Assembly: GCA_039818165.1 (NCBI GenBank)
Contig: JBCBUL010000003.1
Location: forward strand, 124,001 to 188,000
DNA from: UBA5336 sp039818165
Lineage (GTDB): Bacteria > Pseudomonadota > Alphaproteobacteria > Caulobacterales > Hyphomonadaceae
Reading direction: 5' to 3'
DNA length: 64,000 bases
Part shown: positions 15,490-24,099 of the stretch, piece by piece
Position numbering within the stretch: the stretch's first letter is position 1
Layout: each line of letters begins with the position of its first letter
Position numbers and translations under genes: made by a program
The notes under the pieces: model-generated
Told to the model about the DNA's origin: nothing
What the model saw: the letters and a program-made list of their open reading frames with translations, nothing else
The model's database searches: none

Positions 15490-17946
15490 CTAAGCCGCCC
15501 CAGCCTCGACCAGTTCTAGGGCCGGTTTGACCGCCTCTACATTCGCCACTACGGGGAGCCAACAAGTGACGATGGTGCCGCCTTCGGGGTTGTCCTTGAT
15601 GCCGACATTTCCGCCGTGCAGGTCGATGAAGCGGTGCACCAAGGCGAGGCCAAGGCCGGCGCCGCGCTGGTCGCCGCTGGTGAAGCTGTCAAAGCTTGTC
15701 GCTCGGGTCTCCGGCGCCATGCCCTTGCCCGTATCGGTGACGGTAATCGTGGCCATCTCACCCACGCGCTGGGCTGAGACCGTGATCTCGCCGCCCGCTT
15801 CGGTGAAGCGCAGGGCATTGGAGACGAGATTGAAGAGAACCTGACGCAGGCGGTGTTCATCGGCGCGGATCAAGCCAAGATTCTCGCCCAGCTCCGCATG
15901 GACGTGAACTTGCGTGTCGGACGCCTTGGTGACGACCATTTCCACGGAGTCTTTCACAAGCTGGCCAAGCGGCACGTCTGAAAGGTCCAGATCAAGCCGG
16001 CCCGCTTCGATCATGGCGAGGTCGAGGATGTTCTCGATCAGCTTGGACAAATGGTCAGAGGCCTGGAGAATGGCAGAAACATAATCCGCCTGGCGGTCTG
16101 TCAGGTCGCCATGGCGCTGGCTTTCGAGGAATTCCGCATAGCCGAGGATCGTCGTCAGCGGGCTGCGCAGCTGGTAGCTGACATTCTGAACGAATTCGGT
16201 CTTGAGCCGGTCAGCCGCTTCAAACGCCTCGGCCCGCTCGCGCAGGGCGCTTTCCACCCGGCGCGTGGCCGTGACATCTGCCATGGCGATCAGCGTGTTC
16301 CCATCCGGCAGCGGATGGGTGAGGTAGGTCAGGATTGAGCCATCGGAGCGCTTCATCTCGCCGGTCGTGGCCTGGCGCGCCTTGGCGCTCGGATCGGTAA
16401 TGTGTCCCTTGATCTCGTCCCATGTCGCCGTGTCGTGGAACAGCGGCAGACACGACTCGATAACAGAGGAATAGTCCGGCTCGTTTTTCAGATCGTCCGG
16501 ATTCAGCTTCCAGAGCTCTGCGAGGGCATGGTTCCAGAGCTTCAGGCGGCCATCGCTGCCAAACACGGCGCAGGCTTCATGGAGGCTGTCCAGGGTCGAG
16601 GTCTGGGTCTTGGCCATCGCCTTGAACTGCGTCTTCAGGTCCAGCTCAGTCGTGATGTCCTTGAAGAGCAGGAGCAGCCCGCCCATCGGGTGGCGCTGGC
16701 GCGTCACGCTCAACGTCTTCTTGCCGGGCAAGGACCAAGTGTCTTCCTCAACCCCATCAATGTCGAGATAGTAGGCCAACTCATCGGCCCGCCAGGCGGC
16801 ATAGTCCGTCCGCGCCGGAAGCTTGCGTTGCTCGCGGAGCCTGTCGAGCAATTGACCGTGCCCAGGCCCGTCGATCAGGAAGGCTTCGTCCAAATCCCAC
16901 ATTTCAGCAAAGGACCGGTTGTGGAAGATCAGCTTCCGGTCAGAGCCGAAGATCGCCACACCATCAGCCACATGGTTCAGCGTCTCGGCATGGGCTTTTT
17001 CCAGGCGGGCCAACTCTTCACGCGCGGCTTCCTGGGCCGACACATCCAGCGCCATGGCCCCTGCCCCACCATTGAGAGGGAAGGTCAGCACGCGCATGGC
17101 CCGGCGCTCACCGGCAATCGCCATGTGGCGCGTATCGTCGATTTCGGTCCCGGTATCGTTTGTCTTGCGGGTCTGCTCGCCCGATTGGGCATCCAGGAAG
17201 GTTTGCTTTTCCAGCACTTTCTCGAGCGAGCCCGCCTCTACGGCGTCCACATAAGCCGGGTTTGCCCACAGCAGTTTGCCTGCACCGGACATCCGCCAGG
17301 CCGGGAATGGCGCCCGGTCCAGCATTTCCAGGAATGCGAACGGATTGGCCGCCAGGATGCGGCGCATTTCTTCATGCTTGATGATTGTGCTTGAACTGGC
17401 GAGGTGGCGCGCCGTGGAGTCCGTCAGCCAGACGATGACCCGAGCGCCTGCACCGGTTCGGCCGTCGGCTTCAATGAAACCACGCTGTTGTGTCGAGATG
17501 GTCAGAGAGAAAGACGTGCCATCTTCCATCAATTCGCGCAGGGCGATGCGAAGGGTCGTGTCGCGGCCCGAGGCGTCACGCGCCTCCAGATCAGCGAGCC
17601 CTTCGAGGATGGCCAATGCGGGGTCGTTGGAAATGCCGTCATCGGTGTAGCGCAACAGCGTCGCAAAAGCCGCCTCAGACCCCATCAGCTCCGGCGTGCC
17701 GAGGCTTTCGACATCGCTCGCGTCCTGCGCGGCGCTATCCCAGACGAGCACAATCCCCGGATTGGCAGACAAGATAGAGCGCTGTTCGGCTAGCTCAGCC
17801 TCGAGATCGGACGAGCGGTCGCGGAAACGCTTCGCTGCGCCGCGCGCACCATCTGACACGCGAAGCGCCCAAAGCAGAGACGCCAGCGCCATCGCCGAGG
17901 CGCCCGCTGCAATCAGGAACGGGATCTGGTCGCCAGAAATTGCCAT
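15490..17946 (-). CDS. divL: DivL-like PAS-domain tyrosine-type sensor kinase
   Basis: 818 aa. Order: N-terminal TM (residues about 8-28), a diverged PAS-like region to about 300, PAS at about 320-440 (HVADGVAIFGSDRKLIFHN) and 445-560 (HEACAVFGSDGRLKLWN), a dimerisation domain at about 575-650, then a HATPase domain with N-box LFNLVSNALRF, DTGKGM and GAGLGLALV. The phospho-acceptor position is Y591, not His: EFVQNVSYQLRSPLT (codon TAC at 16176-16174). This replacement defines Caulobacter DivL, an essential cell-cycle regulator that controls CckA and hence CtrA phosphorylation. The ATP-binding motifs look intact. A perfect CtrA box lies 84 bp upstream. Confidence 0.9.
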   Translation of the reverse strand: MAISGDQIPFLIAAGASAMALASLLWALRVSDGARGAAKRFRDRSSDLEAELAEQRSILSANPGIVLVWDSAAQDASDVESLGTPELMGSEAAFATLLRYTDDGISNDPALAILEGLADLEARDASGRDTTLRIALRELMEDGTSFSLTISTQQRGFIEADGRTGAGARVIVWLTDSTARHLASSSTIIKHEEMRRILAANPFAFLEMLDRAPFPAWRMSGAGKLLWANPAYVDAVEAGSLEKVLEKQTFLDAQSGEQTRKTNDTGTEIDDTRHMAIAGERRAMRVLTFPLNGGAGAMALDVSAQEAAREELARLEKAHAETLNHVADGVAIFGSDRKLIFHNRSFAEMWDLDEAFLIDGPGHGQLLDRLREQRKLPARTDYAAWRADELAYYLDIDGVEEDTWSLPGKKTLSVTRQRHPMGGLLLLFKDITTELDLKTQFKAMAKTQTSTLDSLHEACAVFGSDGRLKLWNHALAELWKLNPDDLKNEPDYSSVIESCLPLFHDTATWDEIKGHITDPSAKARQATTGEMKRSDGSILTYLTHPLPDGNTLIAMADVTATRRVESALRERAEAFEAADRLKTEFVQNVSYQLRSPLTTILGYAEFLESQRHGDLTDRQADYVSAILQASDHLSKLIENILDLAMIEAGRLDLDLSDVPLGQLVKDSVEMVVTKASDTQVHVHAELGENLGLIRADEHRLRQVLFNLVSNALRFTEAGGEITVSAQRVGEMATITVTDTGKGMAPETRATSFDSFTSGDQRGAGLGLALVHRFIDLHGGNVGIKDNPEGGTIVTCWLPVVANVEAVKPALELVEAGAA

Positions 17947-18029
17947 CGCCGCACCGCCTTTTCTGTCGCGATCCGCGAATCTTCGGATCGCCTACGCTTA
18001 ATACCAATTAACCGATTGCGCCGATTGCG

Positions 18030-18044
18030 TTAACCAGCACTTAA
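18030..18044. promoter_or_regulatory. CtrA-type binding site (TTAA-N7-TTAA)
   Basis: TTAACCAGCACTTAA, followed by C, matches the CtrA consensus TTAA-N7-TTAAC perfectly. It lies in the 191-bp divergent region, 84 bp upstream of divL and 94 bp upstream of the DUF937 gene, with extra TTAAC half-sites at about 18008 and 18112. In this bacterial group such sites mark promoters controlled by the cell-cycle regulator CtrA, so feedback of CtrA on divL is the natural inference. Confidence 0.65.
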
Positions 18045-18137
18045 CAGATGCCTCCATGCGAGAATTCCACATTGGGCCTTTACACCGCCCCGCCCGGCGC
18101 GCGACGATAGCGTTAACGTTGCATTGGGAGAGCAATT

Positions 18138-18815
18138 ATGGCGGGTGTGAACCTTCTCGAAATGATCATGAATGCGCAGGGTGGCGCAACAAAACAGCAA
18201 TTGGGTCAACAGCTTGGCCTGAATGAAGACCAGACCGGCGCCGCGCTGAAAGCGCTGTTGCCGGCTCTGTCTGCGGGCCTCAAGGCCAACACGGCCAAGC
18301 CCGGCGGAATCGAAGCTCTGCTCGGTGCGCTGCAAAATGGCCAGCATGAGCAATATCTTGACCAGCCAGAGGTGCTGTCCCGCCCGGAAACCATTCAGGA
18401 CGGAAATGCCATCCTAGGCCACCTTCTTGGATCGAAAGACATGTCCCGCGCCGTGGCCAGCCGCGCATCGGAGAAAACCGGCATCAGTGATCAGGTTCTG
18501 AAGATGGCTTTGCCGATGGTGGCATCCATGGTGATGGGCTCGCTCTCCAAACAGACAAAAGACCCCAATATCGCGGGACAACTCATGGGAATGCTTGGCG
18601 GCGGTCAGCCCCAACCACCCCAGAGTTCCAGCTCTGGCGGCGGACTTCTGGGCGGATTGCTCGGCGCGGTTATGGGTGGCGGAAACAAGCAGCAACCGGC
18701 CCAGGCCCAGCAGGGCGGCGGCATGATGGGTATGCTCGGTAACCTGCTGGACAGCGACAATGATGGATCCGCTGTCGACGACATTTTCGACATGGTCATG
18801 AAACAACGCCGCTAG
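18138..18815 (+). CDS. DUF937 (YidB-like) family protein
   Basis: 225 aa. The N-terminal 150 residues are helical and fit the DUF937 pattern: NLLEMIMNAQGGATKQQLGQ, a Leu-rich helix (ALKALLPALSAGLKAN) and a second repeat. The C-terminal part is a Gly/Gln/Pro-rich linker with GGGLLGGLLGAVMGGG and GGGMMGMLGNLLDSDNDGSAVDD, repeats often seen at the end of this family. Function unknown. GGGAG at seven bases supports the ATG. It is divergent from divL and shares the CtrA-box intergenic region, so it may be cell-cycle regulated. Confidence 0.8.
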   Translation: MAGVNLLEMIMNAQGGATKQQLGQQLGLNEDQTGAALKALLPALSAGLKANTAKPGGIEALLGALQNGQHEQYLDQPEVLSRPETIQDGNAILGHLLGSKDMSRAVASRASEKTGISDQVLKMALPMVASMVMGSLSKQTKDPNIAGQLMGMLGGGQPQPPQSSSSGGGLLGGLLGAVMGGGNKQQPAQAQQGGGMMGMLGNLLDSDNDGSAVDDIFDMVMKQRR

Positions 18816-18890
18816 CCACAAAAGGGTAGCGTCCTGGAGTGTGGGCTGCCATAGCGGGAGCGAGGCAGACTCAACGCGTTGGGGAATATC

Positions 18891-20813
18891 ATGGACTCAG
18901 CTGAACTCGCGCGGCTCGAACCTGAGCAGCTCAGAACCGGTGTAAGTTATCACGAAGCTCTGACCCTGTCTGAGCAACTTGCCGGCAGCACTTTGTCCAT
19001 GATCGAGCGCGTGGACGTCGGCCTGGCCCTCGCCGATGAACAGCTTGGCCACGAGCCAGAAAACCTCGCTTCGCCAGACCAGGTGCGGCATGCGCTGGCG
19101 ACGCTTGAAGCGACCGAACTCGACCTGGCCGAGCGCGACCATTGGACTTCCGACGACGCGATTACAGCGCGAGAAATGATGGTCCGCTTGCTGGATCGGC
19201 AAGCCGGGCTCCTCCTTGCCATGGGCAATCCCGTCGCCGCGTTTCTGAAGGCGAGACTGGCCCGCGACCTGGCTGAGGATTTTGGCGAGGACCAGAATGA
19301 CAGTGCCGCGGACCGCGCCGAATTGATGCTCGTCGCCGCTGAGCGGTGTGGGCGAGAAGACTTCATTCAGGAAGCCCACGAGGCAATGGAGGCCGCCGGG
19401 GTCGCCCCAATACTCGCTGGGGCCGTCGAGAGCGGTGCGGAAGACGAGTTCATCGAGATGATGGACACTGGCGGGTTTGAAACGGCCGCGCCACCACCCC
19501 CCATGTCCGCCCCGGCTCCAGAGAGCTTTCCGGAAGCGGTGTCCGCACCGGCTGCCCCTGCCCCAGAGACCATGCGTGGTGCCACGCCAACGGCGCGCCG
19601 ACGCAGTTCAGTTTCGCGAGCCGAAGAGACATCGAGCCCAGCGCCGGACGCGGACCTGCCGTATCACGAAGTGCCTGTGTTCTTTGCGACGCACCGCAAC
19701 AGGTCCGGCAAAAAGAACCCGTATGACTTTTTCCGCGGCAAGCGCGCCGACCTGAGCTTGGGCAAGGCGAGCGTCACAGTCCCGAAAAATCGCGAGGTCG
19801 GTGACTTCAAGGTTGCCAAACGCTCAAGCTGGAAAACTGCCGACAAGGCGAAGCTCATAACCATCGATACGCTGAACCTGATCGGCGACAAGGCAGCCTT
19901 TCTCGATGAGTTCCGCGCTGATATGGGCGCCTCCGCGCGCAAGGAAGCGCTGGTCTTCATCCACGGCTACAACACGTCCTTCGCGGGCGCCCTCATGCGA
20001 GCCGGGCAACTCTCAGTCGATCTCGATATCGATGGCGCCACACTAATGTATTCTTGGCCCTCCAAGGCCAGCTTCATGAGCTACGTGATTGACCGAAACC
20101 AGGTCATCGCCCGGTTTGTGAATGACCTTCGCGACCTGATCGTCGAAATCGCGCTCAACACCGGCGCGGAGCGGGTCCACATCCTTGGGCATTCCATGGG
20201 ATGCCAGTTCCTTCTCGATACGCTAGAGAAAGTTCTGATCCACCCAGACATCCTGCAGGGCAATGGCGAGCCGATCGCGGACGAAATCATCTTTGCGTCG
20301 CCGGATGTGGACGCCGAGGACTTTGTTGCCACGGTTCCAGACATTCGCGGGCTGGCGAAGCGGATCACCGTATACAGCTCGCGCGAAGACCGGGCCCTTG
20401 CCGCCTCCAAACTGCTGTGGGGTTCACCGCGCGCCGGGCAATCGCCAGACTTGGTGGGCCGAGCCGGGGTCGACGCCATCGATACCACTGCCGCCGAGCA
20501 GGATTTCCTCGGCCATAGCGACTATTCCAAGAGCGCGATTGATGATGTCCGCGCGGTGGTCTGGCTGCCTGAAGATGTGCCGCCGCAAAAGCGTGACGCC
20601 ATTCTGAAGCCCGATGAAGGCGGCGCCCACTGGATTTATCGCGGCGCAGAAACGGTCACCACCGGGCTGCCCTTCAGGCAAGCACTGGTCTATCTCCGCG
20701 AACACGGGGCTGAAGCGGCTCGCTCGCTGATGGACCTGGTTTCACCCGCGTCCGGTGCCGCTGCATCGATTGATGACCATGTCCGGTCAGAATTGCGCAA
20801 ACTGCTCACCTGA
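18891..20813 (+). CDS. DUF900-type alpha/beta hydrolase with N-terminal extension
   Basis: 640 aa from the ATG at 18891. Residues 1 to about 180 are helical and acidic (DSAELARLEPEQLRTG...) without a recognised fold. Residues 180-260 are a Pro/Ala/Glu-rich linker. The catalytic part resembles DUF900 hydrolases: YHEVPVFFATHRNR, then VFIHGYNTSFAGAL for the oxyanion region, ATLMYSWPSKA, and the nucleophile elbow HILGHSMGCQFLLD. No signal peptide is seen, so it is probably cytoplasmic. Substrate unknown; a lipase or esterase role is possible. It is 75 nt behind the DUF937 gene on the same strand. Confidence 0.82.
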   Translation: MDSAELARLEPEQLRTGVSYHEALTLSEQLAGSTLSMIERVDVGLALADEQLGHEPENLASPDQVRHALATLEATELDLAERDHWTSDDAITAREMMVRLLDRQAGLLLAMGNPVAAFLKARLARDLAEDFGEDQNDSAADRAELMLVAAERCGREDFIQEAHEAMEAAGVAPILAGAVESGAEDEFIEMMDTGGFETAAPPPPMSAPAPESFPEAVSAPAAPAPETMRGATPTARRRSSVSRAEETSSPAPDADLPYHEVPVFFATHRNRSGKKNPYDFFRGKRADLSLGKASVTVPKNREVGDFKVAKRSSWKTADKAKLITIDTLNLIGDKAAFLDEFRADMGASARKEALVFIHGYNTSFAGALMRAGQLSVDLDIDGATLMYSWPSKASFMSYVIDRNQVIARFVNDLRDLIVEIALNTGAERVHILGHSMGCQFLLDTLEKVLIHPDILQGNGEPIADEIIFASPDVDAEDFVATVPDIRGLAKRITVYSSREDRALAASKLLWGSPRAGQSPDLVGRAGVDAIDTTAAEQDFLGHSDYSKSAIDDVRAVVWLPEDVPPQKRDAILKPDEGGAHWIYRGAETVTTGLPFRQALVYLREHGAEAARSLMDLVSPASGAAASIDDHVRSELRKLLT

Positions 20814-20872
20814 GTCTGGCAGCCCGAAAAAGAGCTTGCGTTCGGCCTCTTCATGCCCCATATTGATAATCG

Positions 20873-21244
20873 ATGAAAATCGATGATCGTTATGAACCTG
20901 GAGATGTGATCTCCGTCAGATTCGCCGGCGTTCTACGCCACTATGGCGTGGTCACTTTTGGCGGGCGCGTCCTTTCCAATAATGGCTATCGCGGCGGCGT
21001 GATTTCCCAGACCGTTGCGGAATTCGCCGATGGCCGATCGGTGCAATACCATGGAAACCGGGACGGTAGCTGTGGGTACCTCGCCCATGACCGCGCCCAC
21101 AGACATCTTGGGAAAGACTACACCCTGACGGGGGCGAACTGTATCGACTACACGCGCCAGGCCCGTGGCCAGCGCCCTAGCCCATGGCAGGTAGGCCGTG
21201 CGGTGTTGATGGCGATTGGCGATATGCGAAAATCGAGGCGATAG
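20873..21244 (+). CDS. LRAT-like (permuted papain-fold) small protein
   Basis: 123 aa. The N-terminal half has the LRAT/NlpC-P60 pattern: YEPGDVISVRFAGVLRHYGVV with a candidate catalytic histidine at about residue 23, then a beta-hairpin VLSNNGYRGGVISQ. The candidate nucleophile is the Cys in LTGANCIDYTR (about residue 91), matching the NCE/NC(x)H-type motif of this superfamily. These proteins are thiol acyltransferases or hydrolases acting on lipids or peptides. It is 59 nt downstream of the DUF900 hydrolase on the same strand and its stop is 3 bp from the stop of the convergent monooxygenase gene. Confidence 0.7.
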   Translation: MKIDDRYEPGDVISVRFAGVLRHYGVVTFGGRVLSNNGYRGGVISQTVAEFADGRSVQYHGNRDGSCGYLAHDRAHRHLGKDYTLTGANCIDYTRQARGQRPSPWQVGRAVLMAIGDMRKSRR

Positions 21245-21247
21245 CCC

Positions 21248-22765
21248 CTATTCCGCAGCGACCGCGTCTGCAGGCGCACCGGCATCCAGGCGACGTCCAT
21301 TTCGAGTGAAGACCAATGCGCCATCTTCGAGCGGCGCTTTGCGGAACATCTTCTTGTCTTTGGCGTAGCTCTGGGGGTTGAGCCAGGGCTCACGATCGCC
21401 CTGTTTGGGGAAAAGATGCATCACGCGCTGCATATATCCGGCTGAAAAATCATCGATCCAGGGCCGCGCTTCCATGGTCTCTTCGCCCGGGCGCAATTGG
21501 GGGACCACCGTGTTCGCGCCCATCGCGTCCATGCGATTGAGAACGCGGCAGGCATATTCTGCGGTCAGATCAGCGCGCAACGTCCAACTCGCATTGATGT
21601 AGCCAAACGTGGAAATCAGGTTCGGCACGCCCGCATAGGCCAGCCCTTTGTAGGTCCATGTGTCACCGAAAACGACCGGCTCCCTGTCGACCTCAAACTC
21701 CGCTTCGCCGAGGATCACCATTTCCAGCCCCGTCGCCGTCACGATGATATCGGCCTCGAGATGCTCGCCTGATTTCAGTTTGATGCCCGTCTCATCGAAC
21801 GTCTCAATATGATCCGTGACCACGCTGGCGCGCTGGGACCGCAGGGCCTCAAACAGGTCTGAATTCGGCACAAGACAAAGGCGCTGGTCCCAGGGGTTAT
21901 ACGTTGGCGTGAAATTAGTTTCGATGTCGAATTCAGGCCCAAGTTCTTCGCGCAATAGTCCTAAGAGGCGCTCCTTGACCTTAGCGGGGTTCTTTCGAGT
22001 CTGGTTGTACACCATTTGCTGCCACGTCACGTTTTTTGCGCGGGTGAGCCCATAGGCCCAACTGTCAGGCAGGAATTTGCGGAGTGTATTTGCAACGGCG
22101 TCCTCATCGGGCCGGGACACGACATAGGTCGGTGAACGCTGGAGCATCGTCACATGCCCGGCTGTATCCGCCATGGAGGGAACGAGTGTCATGGCCGTCG
22201 CCCCGGATCCGATGACAACGACTTTTTTTCCGGCATAATCCAGGTCTTCCGGCCAGAATTGCGGATGCACCACCTGTCCCTGGAACGCGTCGCGACCGGG
22301 GAAGTCTGGCGTGTGCCCCTGGCGATAGCTGTAATAGCCCGCGCACATCATGAGGAAATTACAGGTGAAGGCGACGGTCTCACCAGTCTTCGTGTTTTCC
22401 GCTTCAAGCTGCCAGGCGGCGGCTGCGCTGCTCCATGACGCCCGCGTCAAACGATGGCCAAAATGGATGTGGCGGCGAATGTCATGCTCGTCAGCGGTCT
22501 CATTCACATAGTCGCGGATCGATGGGCCGTCCGCGATCGATTTGGCCGCTGTCCAAGGTTTGAAATTGTAGCCCAACGTATGCATATCGCTGTCAGAGCG
22601 AATGCCTGGATAGCGGAACAGGTCCCAGGTCCCGCCAATAGCCTCACGCGTTTCGAGCAGTGCAAACCGCTTGTCAGGGCAATCGCGCTTCAGGTGTACC
22701 GCCGCGCCAATCCCGGACAGACCCGCCCCGATAATCATCACATCTACGTGCGACGTCTCAGCCAT
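21248..22765 (-). CDS. flavin-containing Baeyer-Villiger-type monooxygenase
   Basis: 505 aa from the ATG at 22765, with GGAGGA six bases upstream. The FAD site is VMIIGAGLSGIGAAVHL near the N terminus. The Baeyer-Villiger fingerprint FxGxxxHxxxW is present as FQGQVVHPQFWPED at about 165-178, followed by a NADPH-binding Rossmann motif KVVVIGSGATAMTL. GGTWDLFRYPGIRSDSDM is typical of the EthA/CHMO group. The enzyme would oxidise ketones to esters, or sulfides and thioamides, with NADPH and oxygen. No associated regulator; it is divergent from the sugar dehydrogenase gene. Confidence 0.93.
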   Translation of the reverse strand: MAETSHVDVMIIGAGLSGIGAAVHLKRDCPDKRFALLETREAIGGTWDLFRYPGIRSDSDMHTLGYNFKPWTAAKSIADGPSIRDYVNETADEHDIRRHIHFGHRLTRASWSSAAAAWQLEAENTKTGETVAFTCNFLMMCAGYYSYRQGHTPDFPGRDAFQGQVVHPQFWPEDLDYAGKKVVVIGSGATAMTLVPSMADTAGHVTMLQRSPTYVVSRPDEDAVANTLRKFLPDSWAYGLTRAKNVTWQQMVYNQTRKNPAKVKERLLGLLREELGPEFDIETNFTPTYNPWDQRLCLVPNSDLFEALRSQRASVVTDHIETFDETGIKLKSGEHLEADIIVTATGLEMVILGEAEFEVDREPVVFGDTWTYKGLAYAGVPNLISTFGYINASWTLRADLTAEYACRVLNRMDAMGANTVVPQLRPGEETMEARPWIDDFSAGYMQRVMHLFPKQGDREPWLNPQSYAKDKKMFRKAPLEDGALVFTRNGRRLDAGAPADAVAAE

Positions 22766-22935
22766 GTGTTGTCCTCCGCCAGCGCGGGCAATTCCTGACG
22801 CCCGTGTCATGTTTCACGAAATGTACCGCGAAATGGGCTCTTGGCCAATGCATCTGACGTGCGCCAATTTCGAATATGAATTGCGACGGGCCTGCAGTGC
22901 GCTATTTGCAGGCCATAGTCTTCAGGAGATCCGAC

Positions 22936-24093
22936 ATGCTTCGCACCGCCGCCGCCCTATCCAGCCTGTTGCTCGCTTCGGCTTGCGCCGGCGCTGCCGA
23001 CACACCTCCCGCCACGCCTGAGGCGCCTTCCGATCTCAGCCTCGAACTGACGGAAATCGCCACCGGACTGGAGTTTCCCTGGGGCATGGCCGCGCTTCCA
23101 AGCGGCGACATGCTGGTGTCGGAGCGTGAAGGTCGCTTACGAATTCTCCGCGCGGGCACACTCGACCCTACCCCGCTCGAAGGCTTGCCCGACGACATTT
23201 ATGTCAACCGACAGGGTGGCCTGTTGGACGTGGCGCTGCACCCCGATTTCCAGACGAATGGAATGGTCTACCTCTCCTATAGCCAGGGCGATTCTGACTC
23301 AAACCAGACCACAATCATCCGCGGGACACTGAACGACGGCGCCACAGCGCTGGAAAATGTTGAGCAGGTGTTCAGCGCCCATATGCCGGAAAAGCGTGGC
23401 GGCGCACATTTCGGCTCCCGCATCGTCTTCATGAATGATGGCGCCATGATTGTGACCACCGGTGATGGTTATCGCTGGATGGATCTGGCGCAGGACCCGA
23501 CGAGTCATTTCGGAAAAGTGCTTCGCATGACAGACACCGGCGAGCCGCTGCCCGACAATCCGTTCTTCGACCAGGGCGGCCCGGCCCAATACGTCTGGAC
23601 CTATGGTCACCGCAACGTCCAGGGCGCGGCCTACAATCCTGCAACGGGCATGCTCTACACCCATGAGCACGGCCCCAAGGGCGGCGATGAACTGAACATC
23701 ATCGAAGCCGGGACGAATTATGGCTGGCCTGAGATCACCTACGGCGTGGACTATGACGGCTCGATCATCTCCAGCGAAACCGAGATGGAAGGCATGGCCC
23801 AGCCTGCCACATATTGGGTGCCGTCCATCGCGCCTTCGGGGATGCTGTTCTACACAGGCGAGGCCTATCCCGGCTGGCAAGGTGACCTTCTGATTGGCGC
23901 CATGCAGGGCCCTGCGGGCCGCAAGCTGGTGCGCGTCGAACTGGATGAAGCCGGTCAGGTTGTCGGCCGCGAAGACCTGCTTGCGGATTTGGGCGAGGGC
24001 TATCGCGACGTGGAAATCGGCGCGGATGGCAAGCTCTACCTTGCGACAATCGACATCGACGGGAAGATCTACCGGGCCGATATCGCCGAGTAA
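22936..24093 (+). CDS. PQQ-dependent sugar dehydrogenase-like lipoprotein
   Basis: 385 aa from the ATG at 22936 (AGGAG seven bases upstream). MLRTAAALSSLLLASACAG is a lipoprotein signal with lipobox ASAC. The mature part is a six-bladed propeller of the soluble aldose/sorbosone dehydrogenase family: LEFPWGMAALPSGDMLVSER, RQGGLLDVALHPDF, KRGGAHFGSRIVF, YGHRNVQGAAY, HEHGPKGGDELNII and YGWPEITYG. Members oxidise sugars with PQQ in the periplasm. PQQ synthesis genes are not in the window, so cofactor supply is unknown. It converges with the serine hydrolase at 24100. Confidence 0.92.
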   Translation: MLRTAAALSSLLLASACAGAADTPPATPEAPSDLSLELTEIATGLEFPWGMAALPSGDMLVSEREGRLRILRAGTLDPTPLEGLPDDIYVNRQGGLLDVALHPDFQTNGMVYLSYSQGDSDSNQTTIIRGTLNDGATALENVEQVFSAHMPEKRGGAHFGSRIVFMNDGAMIVTTGDGYRWMDLAQDPTSHFGKVLRMTDTGEPLPDNPFFDQGGPAQYVWTYGHRNVQGAAYNPATGMLYTHEHGPKGGDELNIIEAGTNYGWPEITYGVDYDGSIISSETEMEGMAQPATYWVPSIAPSGMLFYTGEAYPGWQGDLLIGAMQGPAGRKLVRVELDEAGQVVGREDLLADLGEGYRDVEIGADGKLYLATIDIDGKIYRADIAE

Positions 24094-24099
24094 CGCGCC

